Shown: positions 1 through 10,349 of the stretch, piece after piece | Layout: each line of letters begins with the position of its first letter | Numbering within the stretch: the first letter of the stretch is position 1 | DNA from: Synechocystis sp. PCC 6714 | GTDB taxonomy: Bacteria > Cyanobacteriota > Cyanobacteriia > Cyanobacteriales > Microcystaceae | Direction of reading: 5' to 3' | NCBI RefSeq assembly: GCF_000478825.2 | Contig: NZ_CP007542.1 | Span: forward strand, 2,232,001 to 2,296,000 | DNA length: 64,000 nucleotides | The notes under the pieces: model-generated | What the model was told of the DNA's origin: nothing | The model's database searches: none | Seen by the model: the letters and a program-made list of their open reading frames with translations, nothing else | Position numbers and translations under genes: made by a program

Positions 1-213
1 TAGGATAATCACAGGGGAGAAAAGTTTTTTCCCTTCTACCTAATATACTATCGACAACCATAGCCTTGCTTTAAGTGCTGGTAAGTCCCCCTGAGCGTTG
101 ATTATTTGGGCATTGTCTGGGCTATTTTCGCCCCTGGATCCCGCCGGCTGAGCTAAGCATGAACTGTGTATTGTTCTATATTTCAGACTTTCAGACCAGG
201 AGGCCCTAACCCT

Positions 214-489
214 ATGAATTACCGTGTTGTTGTCCTGAGCGGTGTTATGACTGCCCTATTGGGAACTGTGTTTGGTTGGGGCATGGGACAGATTGCCCTA
301 CGTCAACGCCCCAGCCAGGTTCAAGTTACGATGAGCCAGCCCTATCGCATTTTCTACGGACGACGGTTAATCTGGTTCGGGGCGATCGCCGGTTTTGTAC
401 TGGGGGCGGGCCAAGCTTGTGTGTTAGCAGAAAGGAAAAGGGAAAAAGAGGAAATGGAAAAAGCAGAGGCCGAGGAAGACTACTCCTGA
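214..489 (+). CDS. Small two-helix membrane protein, function unknown
   Basis: I do not recognise a functional family. The 91-residue product starts at the ATG preceded by AGGAGG at 198-203, a well-spaced ribosome site, so I prefer it to an in-frame ATG 48 bases upstream. Two hydrophobic stretches, about residues 4-26 and 49-68, flank a short polar loop containing GQIALRQRPSQ, and the tail is a highly charged Lys/Glu run. This predicts a membrane hairpin with a cytoplasmic charged end. It lies upstream of crtP on the same strand but 200 bases away, so an operon is not evident. Confidence 0.65.
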   Translation: MNYRVVVLSGVMTALLGTVFGWGMGQIALRQRPSQVQVTMSQPYRIFYGRRLIWFGAIAGFVLGAGQACVLAERKREKEEMEKAEAEEDYS

Positions 490-693
490 GTCTGTTAGCC
501 ACAATGAACCCCTAGCCAAAATTGGCCATTATCCCCCAAATTACCCTGGGCGCTGGATTTCTTCGGCCAGGCGATCGCCATGGCGACATTTGATACAAAC
601 TAGCTATCTTGGCAAAATTCGCCGAAATATTACGAAACGTAAAGTATAATAACAACCAATCTGTAAACCCCAAATGCCTTAGCGAGACAGTAA

Positions 694-2115
<1,422 letters not shown>

Positions 2116-2175
2116 AGATCCCAGGCTCATTGGCAATCTTCCTGACAAATGGCAACCCTAATGCGACAATGCTAA

Positions 2176-3189
2176 ATGGCTAACGGTCAAATTTCCCCCC
2201 AGCGTGCAGTTACCAAACCCCAATCCCGGTGGCTGACTTCCGAACCCCGTCCGTCCTTAATGTTACAACTGCCCAAACCGTCTCCATCTGCAAAGCCCTG
2301 TGCTTCTGTTGAGGAAGCCTACGAAATTTGTCGTCAAGTAACCGCCCAGTACGCAAAAACCTTTTATCTGGGAACTTTGTTGATGCCGACCGCCAAAAGA
2401 AGGGCGATTTGGGCCATTTACCTCTGGTGCCGCAGGACTGACGAACTAGTGGATGGACCCCAGGCGGCCACCACCACTCCGGAGACATTGGATCATTGGG
2501 AACGACGATTGGAGTCCATTTTTGCCGGTCAGCCCCAGGACGACGCCGATGTGGCCTTGGTGGATACCCTGGAAACTTTTCCCCTGGATATCCAGCCCTT
2601 CCGGGATATGATCGCCGGTCAGCGAATGGACCTTTACCGTTCCCGCTACCAGACCTTTGAAGAATTAGATTTATATTGTTATCGGGTGGCAGGCACCGTC
2701 GGTTTGATGTCCAGTGCCGTTTTGGGGGTAGATACAGGCAACGGCCAAACTCCCTGGCAACCGGATGCGGTCTACATTCCCCAGGAAGAGGCGATCGCCT
2801 TAGGCGTAGCGAACCAGCTGACCAACATTTTGCGGGACGTGGGGGAAGACGTGGAACGGGGCCGAATTTATCTACCCCTGGAAGATCTGGAAAAGTTTAA
2901 TTATAGCGAACAGGATTTACTCAACGGGGTAAACGACGACCGTTGGCGTAGTCTAATGAAATTTGAAATTGACCGGGCCCGGCGTTATTTTGAAGATGCG
3001 GAACGGGGTATCCGGGCTTTAAATCGAGATGCCCGTTGGCCCGTATGGACAGCATTAATGTTGTATAAAGGCATTCTGGATGTTATCGAAGCCAACGATT
3101 ACAATGTGTTTGATCGCCGGGCCTATGTGCCTACCCCCAAGAAGCTATTATATTTGCCAGTGGCTTGGTTGCGAGCCCAGGTGCTTTAA
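2176..3189 (+). CDS. crtB: Phytoene synthase
   Basis: Condenses two geranylgeranyl diphosphates into phytoene. The 337-residue protein has both aspartate-rich Mg-diphosphate sites of the squalene/phytoene synthase family: DELVD at residues 89-93 and the NILRDVGEDVERGRIYLP block near residue 217. The first 40 residues are rich in Pro, Ser and Lys and look poorly conserved, so a later start is possible, but no better ATG with a ribosome site is visible. It supplies the substrate for CrtP, encoded immediately upstream. Confidence 0.97.
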   Translation: MANGQISPQRAVTKPQSRWLTSEPRPSLMLQLPKPSPSAKPCASVEEAYEICRQVTAQYAKTFYLGTLLMPTAKRRAIWAIYLWCRRTDELVDGPQAATTTPETLDHWERRLESIFAGQPQDDADVALVDTLETFPLDIQPFRDMIAGQRMDLYRSRYQTFEELDLYCYRVAGTVGLMSSAVLGVDTGNGQTPWQPDAVYIPQEEAIALGVANQLTNILRDVGEDVERGRIYLPLEDLEKFNYSEQDLLNGVNDDRWRSLMKFEIDRARRYFEDAERGIRALNRDARWPVWTALMLYKGILDVIEANDYNVFDRRAYVPTPKKLLYLPVAWLRAQVL

Positions 3190-3363
3190 TGATTTTTCCA
3201 ACTACTGATCGATGGTTGATCTGATCCTGACTTACCGCTGAAAAAAAGCCCCCAACCGTTCCAGGCTAAGGACTCACTTTATGAAGGGTTCAAACTACTA
3301 GTGTAGCGAACAAAGGCGATCGCCCCGGCGTTTCCCCCAGGAGAGGAGAATTACAGGGTTTGT

Positions 3364-3777
3364 TCAAAACTGGGATATTTGCCCCAACTGCCAAAGGATT
3401 GAGAGCAGTGCCCCCAAAACTAAAATTATGGAACTAAGGGAACCAAGGGCAAAACCAACCATTCTTTTTTCCGCCGCCCGGTAATAGCCCCAGGCATAGA
3501 GGATGCGCCCCAATATCCAAAGCCCCCCTAAAATGCTGGCAATAATCGGATCTCGGTAAATGGCAAACAACCATAATCCGGGCAAGAACAAGGCCAACTG
3601 CTCTAGGGTATTATATTGCACCCTCAATACCCGCTCAAAATCTTCATTGCCGGTGGTGGCTGGTGGCATTACCCCATATTTAGCCCGAGCCCGCCCCACA
3701 TTAATGACCAGCACTAGGTAAAGCACCGCTGTCAAAGCAGTGATCAAGGCTGGCCAGAGTAAATCTGTTTTTGTCAT
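3364..3777 (-). CDS. MAPEG-family membrane protein (microsomal GST-like)
   Basis: A 137-residue integral membrane protein with four hydrophobic segments (about residues 8-26, 58-76, 80-98 and 113-133). Between the first two lies a polar segment with NEDFERVLRVQYNTLEQ, the pattern typical of MAPEG proteins, which include microsomal glutathione transferases. In cyanobacteria these are thought to act in glutathione-dependent detoxification of lipid peroxides; that role is from family knowledge, not from this sequence. It converges on crtB, with about 175 bases of noncoding sequence between their ends. Confidence 0.8.
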   Translation of the reverse strand: MTKTDLLWPALITALTAVLYLVLVINVGRARAKYGVMPPATTGNEDFERVLRVQYNTLEQLALFLPGLWLFAIYRDPIIASILGGLWILGRILYAWGYYRAAEKRMVGFALGSLSSIILVLGALLSILWQLGQISQF

Positions 3778-3953
3778 TGGTCACGCCTAGAAAATATCTA
3801 GAAAATGTATAGTTTCAGACTAGCCCAAAAAGCCCCACTGCCCCCAAACCATTAACATTGACCCAATATTGGTCGGACTAATCGCTATACTAACGGTCAG
3901 GAAACCAACCAACTTTTTTTTGCTCTCCCCATCAAGCTCTTTACTTTCATCCC

Positions 3954-4256
3954 ATGCAGTTAAGTCCCCAAGAAAAAGATAAATTATTGATTTTTACCGC
4001 CAGCCTGGTGGCGGAACGTCGCAAAGCCCGGGGCTTGAAATTGAATTATCCTGAAGCTGTGGCCTATATTTCTGCCGCTATTCTTGAAGGAGCTAGGGAT
4101 GGACGCACCGTGGCGGATTTGATGGACTACGGCGCCACCCTCTTAAACCGGGATGACGTGATGGAAGGAATACCGGAAATGTTGCCCGAAGTGCAGGTGG
4201 AAGCAACTTTTCCCGATGGCACCAAATTGGTAACGGTCCACAATCCCATTCGCTAA
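3954..4256 (+). CDS. ureA: Urease gamma subunit
   Basis: The 100-residue product is the full usual length for UreA, the smallest structural subunit of the nickel urease that hydrolyses urea to ammonia and carbon dioxide. Recognisable family segments are [12 protein letters not shown] at the N-terminus, [17 protein letters not shown], then [21 protein letters not shown] and the terminal TVHNPI. No ureB, ureC or accessory gene is nearby, so the urease subunits are dispersed in this genome as in PCC 6803. A tRNA gene follows on the same strand. Confidence 0.97.
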   Translation: MQLSPQEKDKLLIFTASLVAERRKARGLKLNYPEAVAYISAAILEGARDGRTVADLMDYGATLLNRDDVMEGIPEMLPEVQVEATFPDGTKLVTVHNPIR

Positions 4257-4418
4257 CTATGCCGATGGCGACCACTAACCCCGTCCAGCTATTTTTTGAC
4301 CCTTGACCGTGGTTTAAGAGAAGACGGAAAAAATTAATTGCTTAGGGTTGACAGCGATCAATCTTTATCGCTATATTTAAAAACGTCTGAAATAACGTCT
4401 CGTTACCAAGACCGCCTA

Positions 4419-4491
4419 GCCCCCATCGTCTAGAGGCCTAGGACACCTCCCTTTCACGGAGGCGACAGGGATTCGAATTCCCTTGGGGGTA
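4419..4491 (+). tRNA. trnE: tRNA-Glu (anticodon TTC)
   Basis: A 73-nt cloverleaf is visible. The acceptor stem pairs GCCCCCA (4419-4425) with TGGGGGT (4484-4490) and A4491 is the discriminator. The anticodon stem pairs CCTCC (4446-4450) with GGAGG (4458-4462) around the loop CTTTCAC, giving anticodon TTC at 4453-4455. The T arm has the GTTCGA-like segment ATTCGAATT. No CCA is encoded. In cyanobacteria this tRNA also feeds tetrapyrrole synthesis through glutamyl-tRNA reductase. Confidence 0.96.
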
Positions 4492-4510
4492 TTAAAAAAA
4501 AAGAAAAAGC

Positions 4511-4539
4511 AAAAGGAAGTTCTTCGGATCTTCTTTTTT
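4511..4539 (+). terminator. Rho-independent-type terminator after tRNA-Glu
   Basis: AAAAGGAAG (4511-4519) can pair with CTTCTTTTT (4530-4538) with one G-T wobble, enclosing a 10-base loop and running into a T tract. It sits 20 bases past the tRNA 3' end and probably ends its transcript. Confidence 0.6.
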
Positions 4540-4721
4540 GTTGCTGCCATGAATTATTCAACAATGTCCCAGAGAAGTTTTAGAACATGCCATAAATGCC
4601 CACATATTTATCCATCCAATTAAGGGCAAGTCTTATCGTCCAGGTAAAAGATACCATAAAGTTCAAACTGTATGGCAGTATGGGGGGCGTAGCTCTTGTT
4701 GTCTGAGTCCTTGTTTGGCTA

Positions 4722-5882
4722 ATGTTAATCCTGCGTCGCCTAATTCTGGTGGTCTCCCTTAGTTTTGCCACGATCGCCGTTGATTTGACCACAGGCCAAT
4801 GGACTGAACCAGTGCAGGGCCAGGACATAGTCAGTTCGCAAACATTAAAAGTAGGAGTAGTGGGTAATCCTCCATTTGTGGTTTATGGTGAGAATGATAT
4901 AGATGCTACTGGCATTAGTCTGGATGTCTGGCAGGCCATAGCCCAATCCCAGCAATGGGACTCGCAATACTTACGTCAGAAATCAATTTCCGAAGGCATT
5001 AAAGCAGTAGCAGAAGGAGAATTGGATATTTTGATCGGCCCCATCAGCATCACCCCGGAACGGGCCGCCATAAAGGGTATTATTTTCTCCCAACCCTATT
5101 TTAGTAGTGGGATTGGCCTTTTAATTCCCGGGAAACCGGCCAGCTTGTGGGAAAGGTTAGCTCCTTTTTTCGGCCTGGCGGCCCTATCTTCGGCAGGTAT
5201 TCTCATTCTCCTATTGTTTTTGGTGGGCAACTTAATTTGGCTAGCGGAGCATCGTGCCAATCCAGAACAGTTTCCCCCCCACTACCCAGATGGGTTACAC
5301 AATGGTATGTGGTTTGCCCTTGTAACTCTGACAACGGTGGGCTATGGCGATCAATCGCCGAAAACAAAATTGGGACAACTGGTAGCAGGCGTCTGGATGG
5401 TGGTGGCATTGCTGAGCTTTTCTTCCATTACGGCGGGTTTGGCCTCAGCTTTTACCACCGCTCTTTCCGAAGCCAATGCAACCCCTGCGTTTAGAAGTGT
5501 GGGTGACTTAAAAAATAAAGATGTGGCAGTGGTGCAGGATACCACAGCAGTAGATTGGGCCAAATTTTATCGAGCCGAAATCACCGAGGTCAGCAGCTTA
5601 AAGGGGGCAGTAACCCTACTAGAACGAAAGCAAGTTGATGCAGTGATGTTTGATCGACCAGCATTAATTTACTATACTAGACGAAATCCCCATATTAACT
5701 TGGAAGTAACGGAGATTCGTGTTTCTCTAGAACCCTATGGTTTTGTGCTCAGGGAAAATAGCCCCATGCAAAGAGTTATCAATGTACAAATACTAGATCT
5801 ACTCTACGGTAGGGTAATTACTCGATTTACGGAACGCTGGCTGGGGGCGGAGGTGGAGGAAAATCAAGACCTAGTTCAATAA
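4722..5882 (+). CDS. Glutamate-receptor-type potassium channel (GluR0-like)
   Basis: The 386-residue protein has the GluR0 layout. There is a signal peptide (about 1-34), then an extracellular ligand lobe beginning LKVGVVGNPPFVVY and containing the substrate-contact region ISITPER (Arg114). A transmembrane helix follows near 148-172, then a pore loop whose filter TTVGYGD (204-210) is that of K+ channels. A second helix lies at about 218-246, and the second ligand lobe starts near FRSVGDLKNKDVAVVQD. GluR0 of Synechocystis is a glutamate-gated K+ channel with two membrane helices, unlike animal receptors, which have a third. The start follows a noncoding stretch after tRNA-Glu. Ligand identity here is inferred from homology. 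Confidence 0.9.
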   Translation: MLILRRLILVVSLSFATIAVDLTTGQWTEPVQGQDIVSSQTLKVGVVGNPPFVVYGENDIDATGISLDVWQAIAQSQQWDSQYLRQKSISEGIKAVAEGELDILIGPISITPERAAIKGIIFSQPYFSSGIGLLIPGKPASLWERLAPFFGLAALSSAGILILLLFLVGNLIWLAEHRANPEQFPPHYPDGLHNGMWFALVTLTTVGYGDQSPKTKLGQLVAGVWMVVALLSFSSITAGLASAFTTALSEANATPAFRSVGDLKNKDVAVVQDTTAVDWAKFYRAEITEVSSLKGAVTLLERKQVDAVMFDRPALIYYTRRNPHINLEVTEIRVSLEPYGFVLRENSPMQRVINVQILDLLYGRVITRFTERWLGAEVEENQDLVQ

Positions 5883-6230
5883 CACCCCCATCTTTAAGGA
5901 AAGAGAATTTTTGAACCAAAATTTCCCCTGACTGGGATTCCTTACGAAGTCCTAAGCAACGGTGATTCCATTCCTAACCGTTACTTTCCCATTCCCTGTA
6001 AATAGTTAAGATAAATTAAGGATTTTTGACTTAAAACACTAAATTTTGAGACTCTTCGCCCAGTTCCTGCAAGGATTTTACCCATATCAAGTCTATCAAA
6101 AGGCCGTCCTTGAGGGCGAGGTTTGTATCCCATTTTCCTTGGCTAACTTTCTCTTTCTGGACAAAGCAAACGTTGGGGTAAAATAGCCACGGTTAACAGA
6201 TCCACCAACTCTAACAACAATAGGTCTGCC
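5883..6230. other. 348-bp noncoding gap
   Basis: Lies between the channel gene and the phosphohexomutase gene, both on the plus strand. It is AT-rich near 6000-6050 and contains no convincing reading frame, tRNA or strong hairpin. It presumably carries the promoter for the downstream gene, but I cannot place a -10 element with confidence. Confidence 0.5.
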
Positions 6231-7703
6231 ATGGTTTATACTCCTGCTCCGATTAAATTTGGTACTGATGGTTGGCGGGGGGTAATCGCGGCAGAATTTA
6301 CCTTTGAGCGAGTAGCTAGGGTGGCATCGGTGGCGGCCCAGGTTTTGGCGGAAGAATTTGGTGGAAATGCTCTCCCACATCGCCTCATTGTCGGCTATGA
6401 CCGCCGGTTTATGGCGGAACAATTTGCCCAGTTAGTTGCCCAGACCGTGAAGGAATTGGGCTTTGAGGTGTGGCTGAGTGAAAGCTATGCCCCCACCCCT
6501 GCATTCAGTTGGGCGGCCCACCAGGAAAAGGCCATCGGTGCTTTGGTATTGACCGCCAGCCATAATCCTGCCAATTATTTAGGTTTAAAAGTTAAGGGAG
6601 CCTTTGGTGGTTCCGTCGGTGCAGAAATTACCGAGAAGATAGAAGCTCAATTAGAAAATGCCCTACCCCAGCCCCAAGAAGGGGGAAGTTTGCATTATTT
6701 TGATCCCTGGCCTAGCTATTGCCAAGGCTTGCAAGCAAAGGTGGATGTGTCCCCCATTCGGCAGGCAATTCACCAAGGAAAATTGCGGGTATTTGCCGAT
6801 GTGATGCACGGGGCGGCGGCCACTGGCCTAGAGAGATTGCTGGGTTGTCCCATTGATGAAATTAACGGCGATCGGGATCCCCTATTTGGTGGTGGCTCCC
6901 CAGAACCCCTACCCAAGTATGTGCCTAAATTATTGGCAGCCCTGAAAATAGCTGCCCAGGATGGAGCGTCGGGGCTACGGGTGGGTTTAATTTTTGACGG
7001 AGACGCCGACCGCATTGCCGCAGTGGATGGCCAGGGCAATTTCCTCAGTTCCCAAGGACTCATTCCCATTTTGATTTACCACCTAGCCACACAAAAGGGA
7101 CTACAGGGGGAAATTGTTAAAACCGTTAGCGGCTCTGACCTAATTCCCAAGCTGGCGGAACTGTACGGCATTCCCCTAACTGAAACGGCGATCGGCTATA
7201 AATACATTGCTGACAGAATGTTGACTAGTCCGGTTTTAATTGGTGGGGAGGAATCCGGCGGCATCGGTTATGGGGGGCATATCCCTGAACGGGACGCATT
7301 ATTATCCGCTCTGTACGTGTTGGAAACGGTGGTGCAGTGTCAGCAGGATATTAGTGAACAGTACCAACGCCTCCAGCAAAAGGTTGGTTTTGTCAGTGAA
7401 TATGACCGCATCGATTTACCTTTATCTAGCATGGATGTTCGCACTGCTTTGGTGCAAACCCTCAATAACAATCCCCTGACGGCGATCGCCGGGGAAGAAG
7501 TGACGGATTTAATTACCACCGATGGCTACAAATTCCGTATGGCTGGGGGCGGTTGGTTATTAATTCGTTTTAGTGGGACGGAACCTTTACTGAGGCTTTA
7601 TTGCGAGGCTCCCACCAGTTCCCGGGTGCAGACGGTGCTCCACTGGGCAAAGGATTGGGCAAATGGGGTAGCATCTGCCATGCCTGGGTCAACATCTCAC
7701 TGA
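6231..7703 (+). CDS. Phosphoglucomutase/phosphomannomutase family protein
   Basis: An alpha-D-phosphohexomutase of 490 residues, converting hexose 1- and 6-phosphates for glycogen or cell-surface sugars. The N-terminus has FGTDGWRGVIA. The catalytic phosphoserine is Ser110 in TASHNP, the Mg-binding loop is FDGDADRIA, the sugar-binding loop is GGEESGG, and the phosphate-binding C-terminal domain has RFSGTEPLLRLY. All four signature sites are intact. Whether glucose or mannose phosphate is preferred cannot be read. Its last 134 bases overlap the opposite-strand gene at 7570-7896. Confidence 0.92.
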   Translation: MVYTPAPIKFGTDGWRGVIAAEFTFERVARVASVAAQVLAEEFGGNALPHRLIVGYDRRFMAEQFAQLVAQTVKELGFEVWLSESYAPTPAFSWAAHQEKAIGALVLTASHNPANYLGLKVKGAFGGSVGAEITEKIEAQLENALPQPQEGGSLHYFDPWPSYCQGLQAKVDVSPIRQAIHQGKLRVFADVMHGAAATGLERLLGCPIDEINGDRDPLFGGGSPEPLPKYVPKLLAALKIAAQDGASGLRVGLIFDGDADRIAAVDGQGNFLSSQGLIPILIYHLATQKGLQGEIVKTVSGSDLIPKLAELYGIPLTETAIGYKYIADRMLTSPVLIGGEESGGIGYGGHIPERDALLSALYVLETVVQCQQDISEQYQRLQQKVGFVSEYDRIDLPLSSMDVRTALVQTLNNNPLTAIAGEEVTDLITTDGYKFRMAGGGWLLIRFSGTEPLLRLYCEAPTSSRVQTVLHWAKDWANGVASAMPGSTSH

Positions 7704-7896
7704 GCAGATCCCTCTGCACATAATCCAATAGGCCGTCTTCCGCAAGGATTTCTCTGACCACATCGTCCAAGGACCGGTCATTGGCCCGGGCCCAGTTAAT
7801 TACCCCGGCGATCGCCACTGCCACCAATTCCTCATTAGCGGGCAAACGACGTAGGGCATCTAATTCGGCATAGGTTTTGGGAATGGCGTAGTGCAT
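7570..7896 (-). CDS. Conserved-looking hypothetical protein overlapping the mutase 3' end
   Basis: A 108-residue product with no recognised domain. The first 75 residues look like a compact alpha-helical domain (MHYAIPKTYAELDALRRLP, then AVAIAGVINWARAND and DVVREILAEDGLLDYVQRD). The last 30, which lie inside the convergent mutase gene, are Pro/Ser-rich and look unconstrained. The start ATG at 7896 lacks an obvious ribosome site. The protein-like helical part lies almost wholly outside the overlap, which is why I regard the gene as real. Confidence 0.6.
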   Translation of the reverse strand: MHYAIPKTYAELDALRRLPANEELVAVAIAGVINWARANDRSLDDVVREILAEDGLLDYVQRDLLSEMLTQAWQMLPHLPNPLPSGAPSAPGNWWEPRNKASVKVPSH

Positions 7897-8078
7897 AGGG
7901 TTGGAAGCTTAGCACAATTTTCCCCGTTAAGCAACAGTTAACCAATGGTGATGGTGTGGGGCCATCCATGGTTCTTTACTTTGGCCTTTAACTAGACTAC
8001 CGGCATTCAGGTTACTAGTACATTGAAGCTAAATGTTATGATCTGTTTAACGTCCCTCCCTATTCCACTTTTTCGGCA

Positions 8079-9341
8079 ATGGATTCCGTTTCCTCCCGGC
8101 CCACTAACGGCATTTCTGCTCCAGAATCCAGTCCAATGCAGTGCCCGGGCCCAAATGCTACCAGTACTCGCAAGGACATTGGTTGTTCCCCAGCCCTAGA
8201 CACCATTTCTTCGCGCATCCCCTCCGCCAATACAGCCCAGATTATCAAACTCCAACACCATTTGGAGTGCCACCGGGGGCAAAGATTTATCTTAGTAATT
8301 CAAGATTTCCCTGACCCCGATGCCCTCTCCAGCGCCTGGGCTTTTCAGTTGATTGCAGCTCAGTACGAAATCCAGTGTGACATTGTCTATGCCGGTACCC
8401 TTTCCCACCAAGAGAATATTGCCTTGGTGAAGTTGACCGGCCTCCCTGCCAAACGTTGGGGGCCACAAATGCTCAAGGATATTGACCTCTCGGACTACGA
8501 AGGCTGTGTGCTAGTGGACAGTCAAGGCACCAACAGTCAGCTAATGCCTTTAGTACAAGAAGCCAGGATCCCCATTGTGGTAATCATCGATCACCACAGT
8601 CAACAGGACGATTTTGAAGTGGAAAATGCTTTTGTGGATATTCGCACTGGTAGTCGTTCCACTGCCACTATTTTGACGGAATATCTGCAGGGAGGCATGT
8701 TGGATTTCAATAACAGTAATCCCACCCACGTTAAATGCGCCACTGCTCTGATGCACGGTTTACGCTCCGACACCATCAATTTACTCCAGGCCCAGGAAGC
8801 GGAATTTATGGCAGCGGCCTACCTTAGTCGTATTTACGATGCCCAGTTGTTAAATGCGGTGTTGCAGTCGGCTCGTTCTAAACGGGTAATGGAGGTGATT
8901 GAGCGCTCTTTACAAAACCGTGTGGTACAAAATAATTTTTCTTTGGCCGGGGTAGGCTATCTCCGCTACGAAGAACGAGACGCTATTCCCCAGGCGGCGG
9001 ATTTTTTGGCCACGGAAGAAAACGTACATACCGCTTTGGTTTACGGTATTGTCCACGACCGCGCTAATGACATCGAGTTGGTCATTGGTTCTCTCCGTAC
9101 TAATAAATTAACCTTGGACCCCGACGAGTTTTTAAAGGAAAGTTTGGGCATGGATAATGCGGGGCGCTACTACGGTGGCGGTCGGGATATGGCAGGGGGT
9201 TTTGAAATTCCTGTGGGTTTCCTAACGGGATGCAATGACCAAGCGGAATATACCAAGCTGAAATGGGAAGTATTTGATCGCCAATTAAAGCAAAAGTTTT
9301 TCCGGCTCATTAACCCTGACCATCGAGTGGTTCATTCCTAG
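8079..9341 (+). CDS. DHH/DHHA1-family phosphoesterase
   Basis: The 420-residue product belongs to the DHH superfamily, which includes nanoRNases/pAp phosphatases (NrnA) and exopolyphosphatase-like enzymes. The metal-binding motifs are visible: FPDPDALSSAWAF near residue 78, VLVDSQG, and the name-giving VVIIDHHSQ near residue 170. A DHHA1-like C-terminal region ends with the glycine-rich GRYYGGGRDMAGGFEIPVG. The first 60 residues are Ser/Pro-rich and probably disordered, and no ribosome site precedes the ATG. The precise substrate cannot be read. Its stop codon directly abuts that of the convergent glutaminase gene. Confidence 0.85.
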   Translation: MDSVSSRPTNGISAPESSPMQCPGPNATSTRKDIGCSPALDTISSRIPSANTAQIIKLQHHLECHRGQRFILVIQDFPDPDALSSAWAFQLIAAQYEIQCDIVYAGTLSHQENIALVKLTGLPAKRWGPQMLKDIDLSDYEGCVLVDSQGTNSQLMPLVQEARIPIVVIIDHHSQQDDFEVENAFVDIRTGSRSTATILTEYLQGGMLDFNNSNPTHVKCATALMHGLRSDTINLLQAQEAEFMAAAYLSRIYDAQLLNAVLQSARSKRVMEVIERSLQNRVVQNNFSLAGVGYLRYEERDAIPQAADFLATEENVHTALVYGIVHDRANDIELVIGSLRTNKLTLDPDEFLKESLGMDNAGRYYGGGRDMAGGFEIPVGFLTGCNDQAEYTKLKWEVFDRQLKQKFFRLINPDHRVVHS

Positions 9342-10316
9342 TTAGCTTTTGCCCGCCAGGGCTAAAAACTCCAATAATGCCAGGGGAGCCACAGGATTAC
9401 CATCTTCATTCAAAGGTGGACTATAACAGGCAAAAATGGTCGGTGACTGGGCCGGCAAGCAAGCCAAAATCAAACCACTTACCCCGGATTTGCAGATGAA
9501 ACCAGTACGTTGAAAAAATAATTCTGACATTTCATAAAGTCCTGCTTTGGCCATGGTGGCTTTGACCCTGGCAGTGGTGTCCGGCTGTAAGGGCAGTCGG
9601 GGACACTGTAGGGCGAGGCCCAGCTTGAACAAATCCTTGAGGCAACCACTCAAACAACAAAGTTGATTATAGGTGTCCAAGGCTAGGGCAGCATCTTCCA
9701 CGTAGCCTTTTTCTGTCAGCAGATGGGCGATGGCCAGATTGCGGGGATTGGGGAGGGAATGGATAGAGGCTAATAGTTCTTGGTCAAGCCAAAGTTGACA
9801 TTGGGCAGTGTGGTTTAACCAAGTAAGGAAATTTTCACACCGTTGGTCTGCCGTTGCCCCTGGAATCTGACCTGCTAGGCAGATGGCCCCACTGTTAACC
9901 ATGGTATTGCGGGGATAACCCCCATCCTGCTCCAATTGCTCCACGGAATTAAATGGTAAATGGGAAGGGCGATCGCCAACTTTTTGCTGGGCCCACTGCC
10001 AACCCCGGTGATGGAGTATGTAAAGCCAGAGGAAAGGTTTGACCACACTCATCAAACTGAATGTTAAATCAGTATTCCCCGCCTCGTAAATAATACCGTT
10101 CTGATCACCAATATCTAGGGCAAAATTAGCCGCATTGACCAAGCTCAACTGGGGAATGTATTGGGGCAACTTACCTTTGAGGGCCTGGCGCCGGGCCGCT
10201 GCCACCCATCCTTGCCACTGGGTTTTCGTAATGGTTCTGTAATTGGCGATCGCCATGGTGTTGGGTATAGATTGATGGTGTACGACTTTGGGATCTGAGT
10301 TTAAGCCAATCCCCAT
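9342..10316 (-). CDS. glsA: Glutaminase (beta-lactamase-fold type)
   Basis: Hydrolyses glutamine to glutamate and ammonia. The serine-dependent active-site set is visible: SVVK (the SxxK motif), the substrate segment RNTMVNSGAI, and the late SGVSGLI loop. I place the start at the ATG at 10316, which has AAGGATGG just upstream on the minus strand, giving 324 residues. An ATG at 10256 would give 304, closer to the usual family length. The longer open frame back to 10418 would overlap the divergent carboxypeptidase gene and is unlikely. Confidence 0.85.
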   Translation of the reverse strand: MGIGLNSDPKVVHHQSIPNTMAIANYRTITKTQWQGWVAAARRQALKGKLPQYIPQLSLVNAANFALDIGDQNGIIYEAGNTDLTFSLMSVVKPFLWLYILHHRGWQWAQQKVGDRPSHLPFNSVEQLEQDGGYPRNTMVNSGAICLAGQIPGATADQRCENFLTWLNHTAQCQLWLDQELLASIHSLPNPRNLAIAHLLTEKGYVEDAALALDTYNQLCCLSGCLKDLFKLGLALQCPRLPLQPDTTARVKATMAKAGLYEMSELFFQRTGFICKSGVSGLILACLPAQSPTIFACYSPPLNEDGNPVAPLALLEFLALAGKS

Positions 10317-10349
10317 TGTTTCCATCCTTTGTACCAGTGTTTTGTCCCC

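Noticed and set aside
4560-4721. Small gene between tRNA-Glu and the channel gene
   Set aside because: Only a shadow frame on the minus strand (4580-4828) overlapping the channel's signal peptide, with an Arg/Thr-rich, unprotein-like composition.
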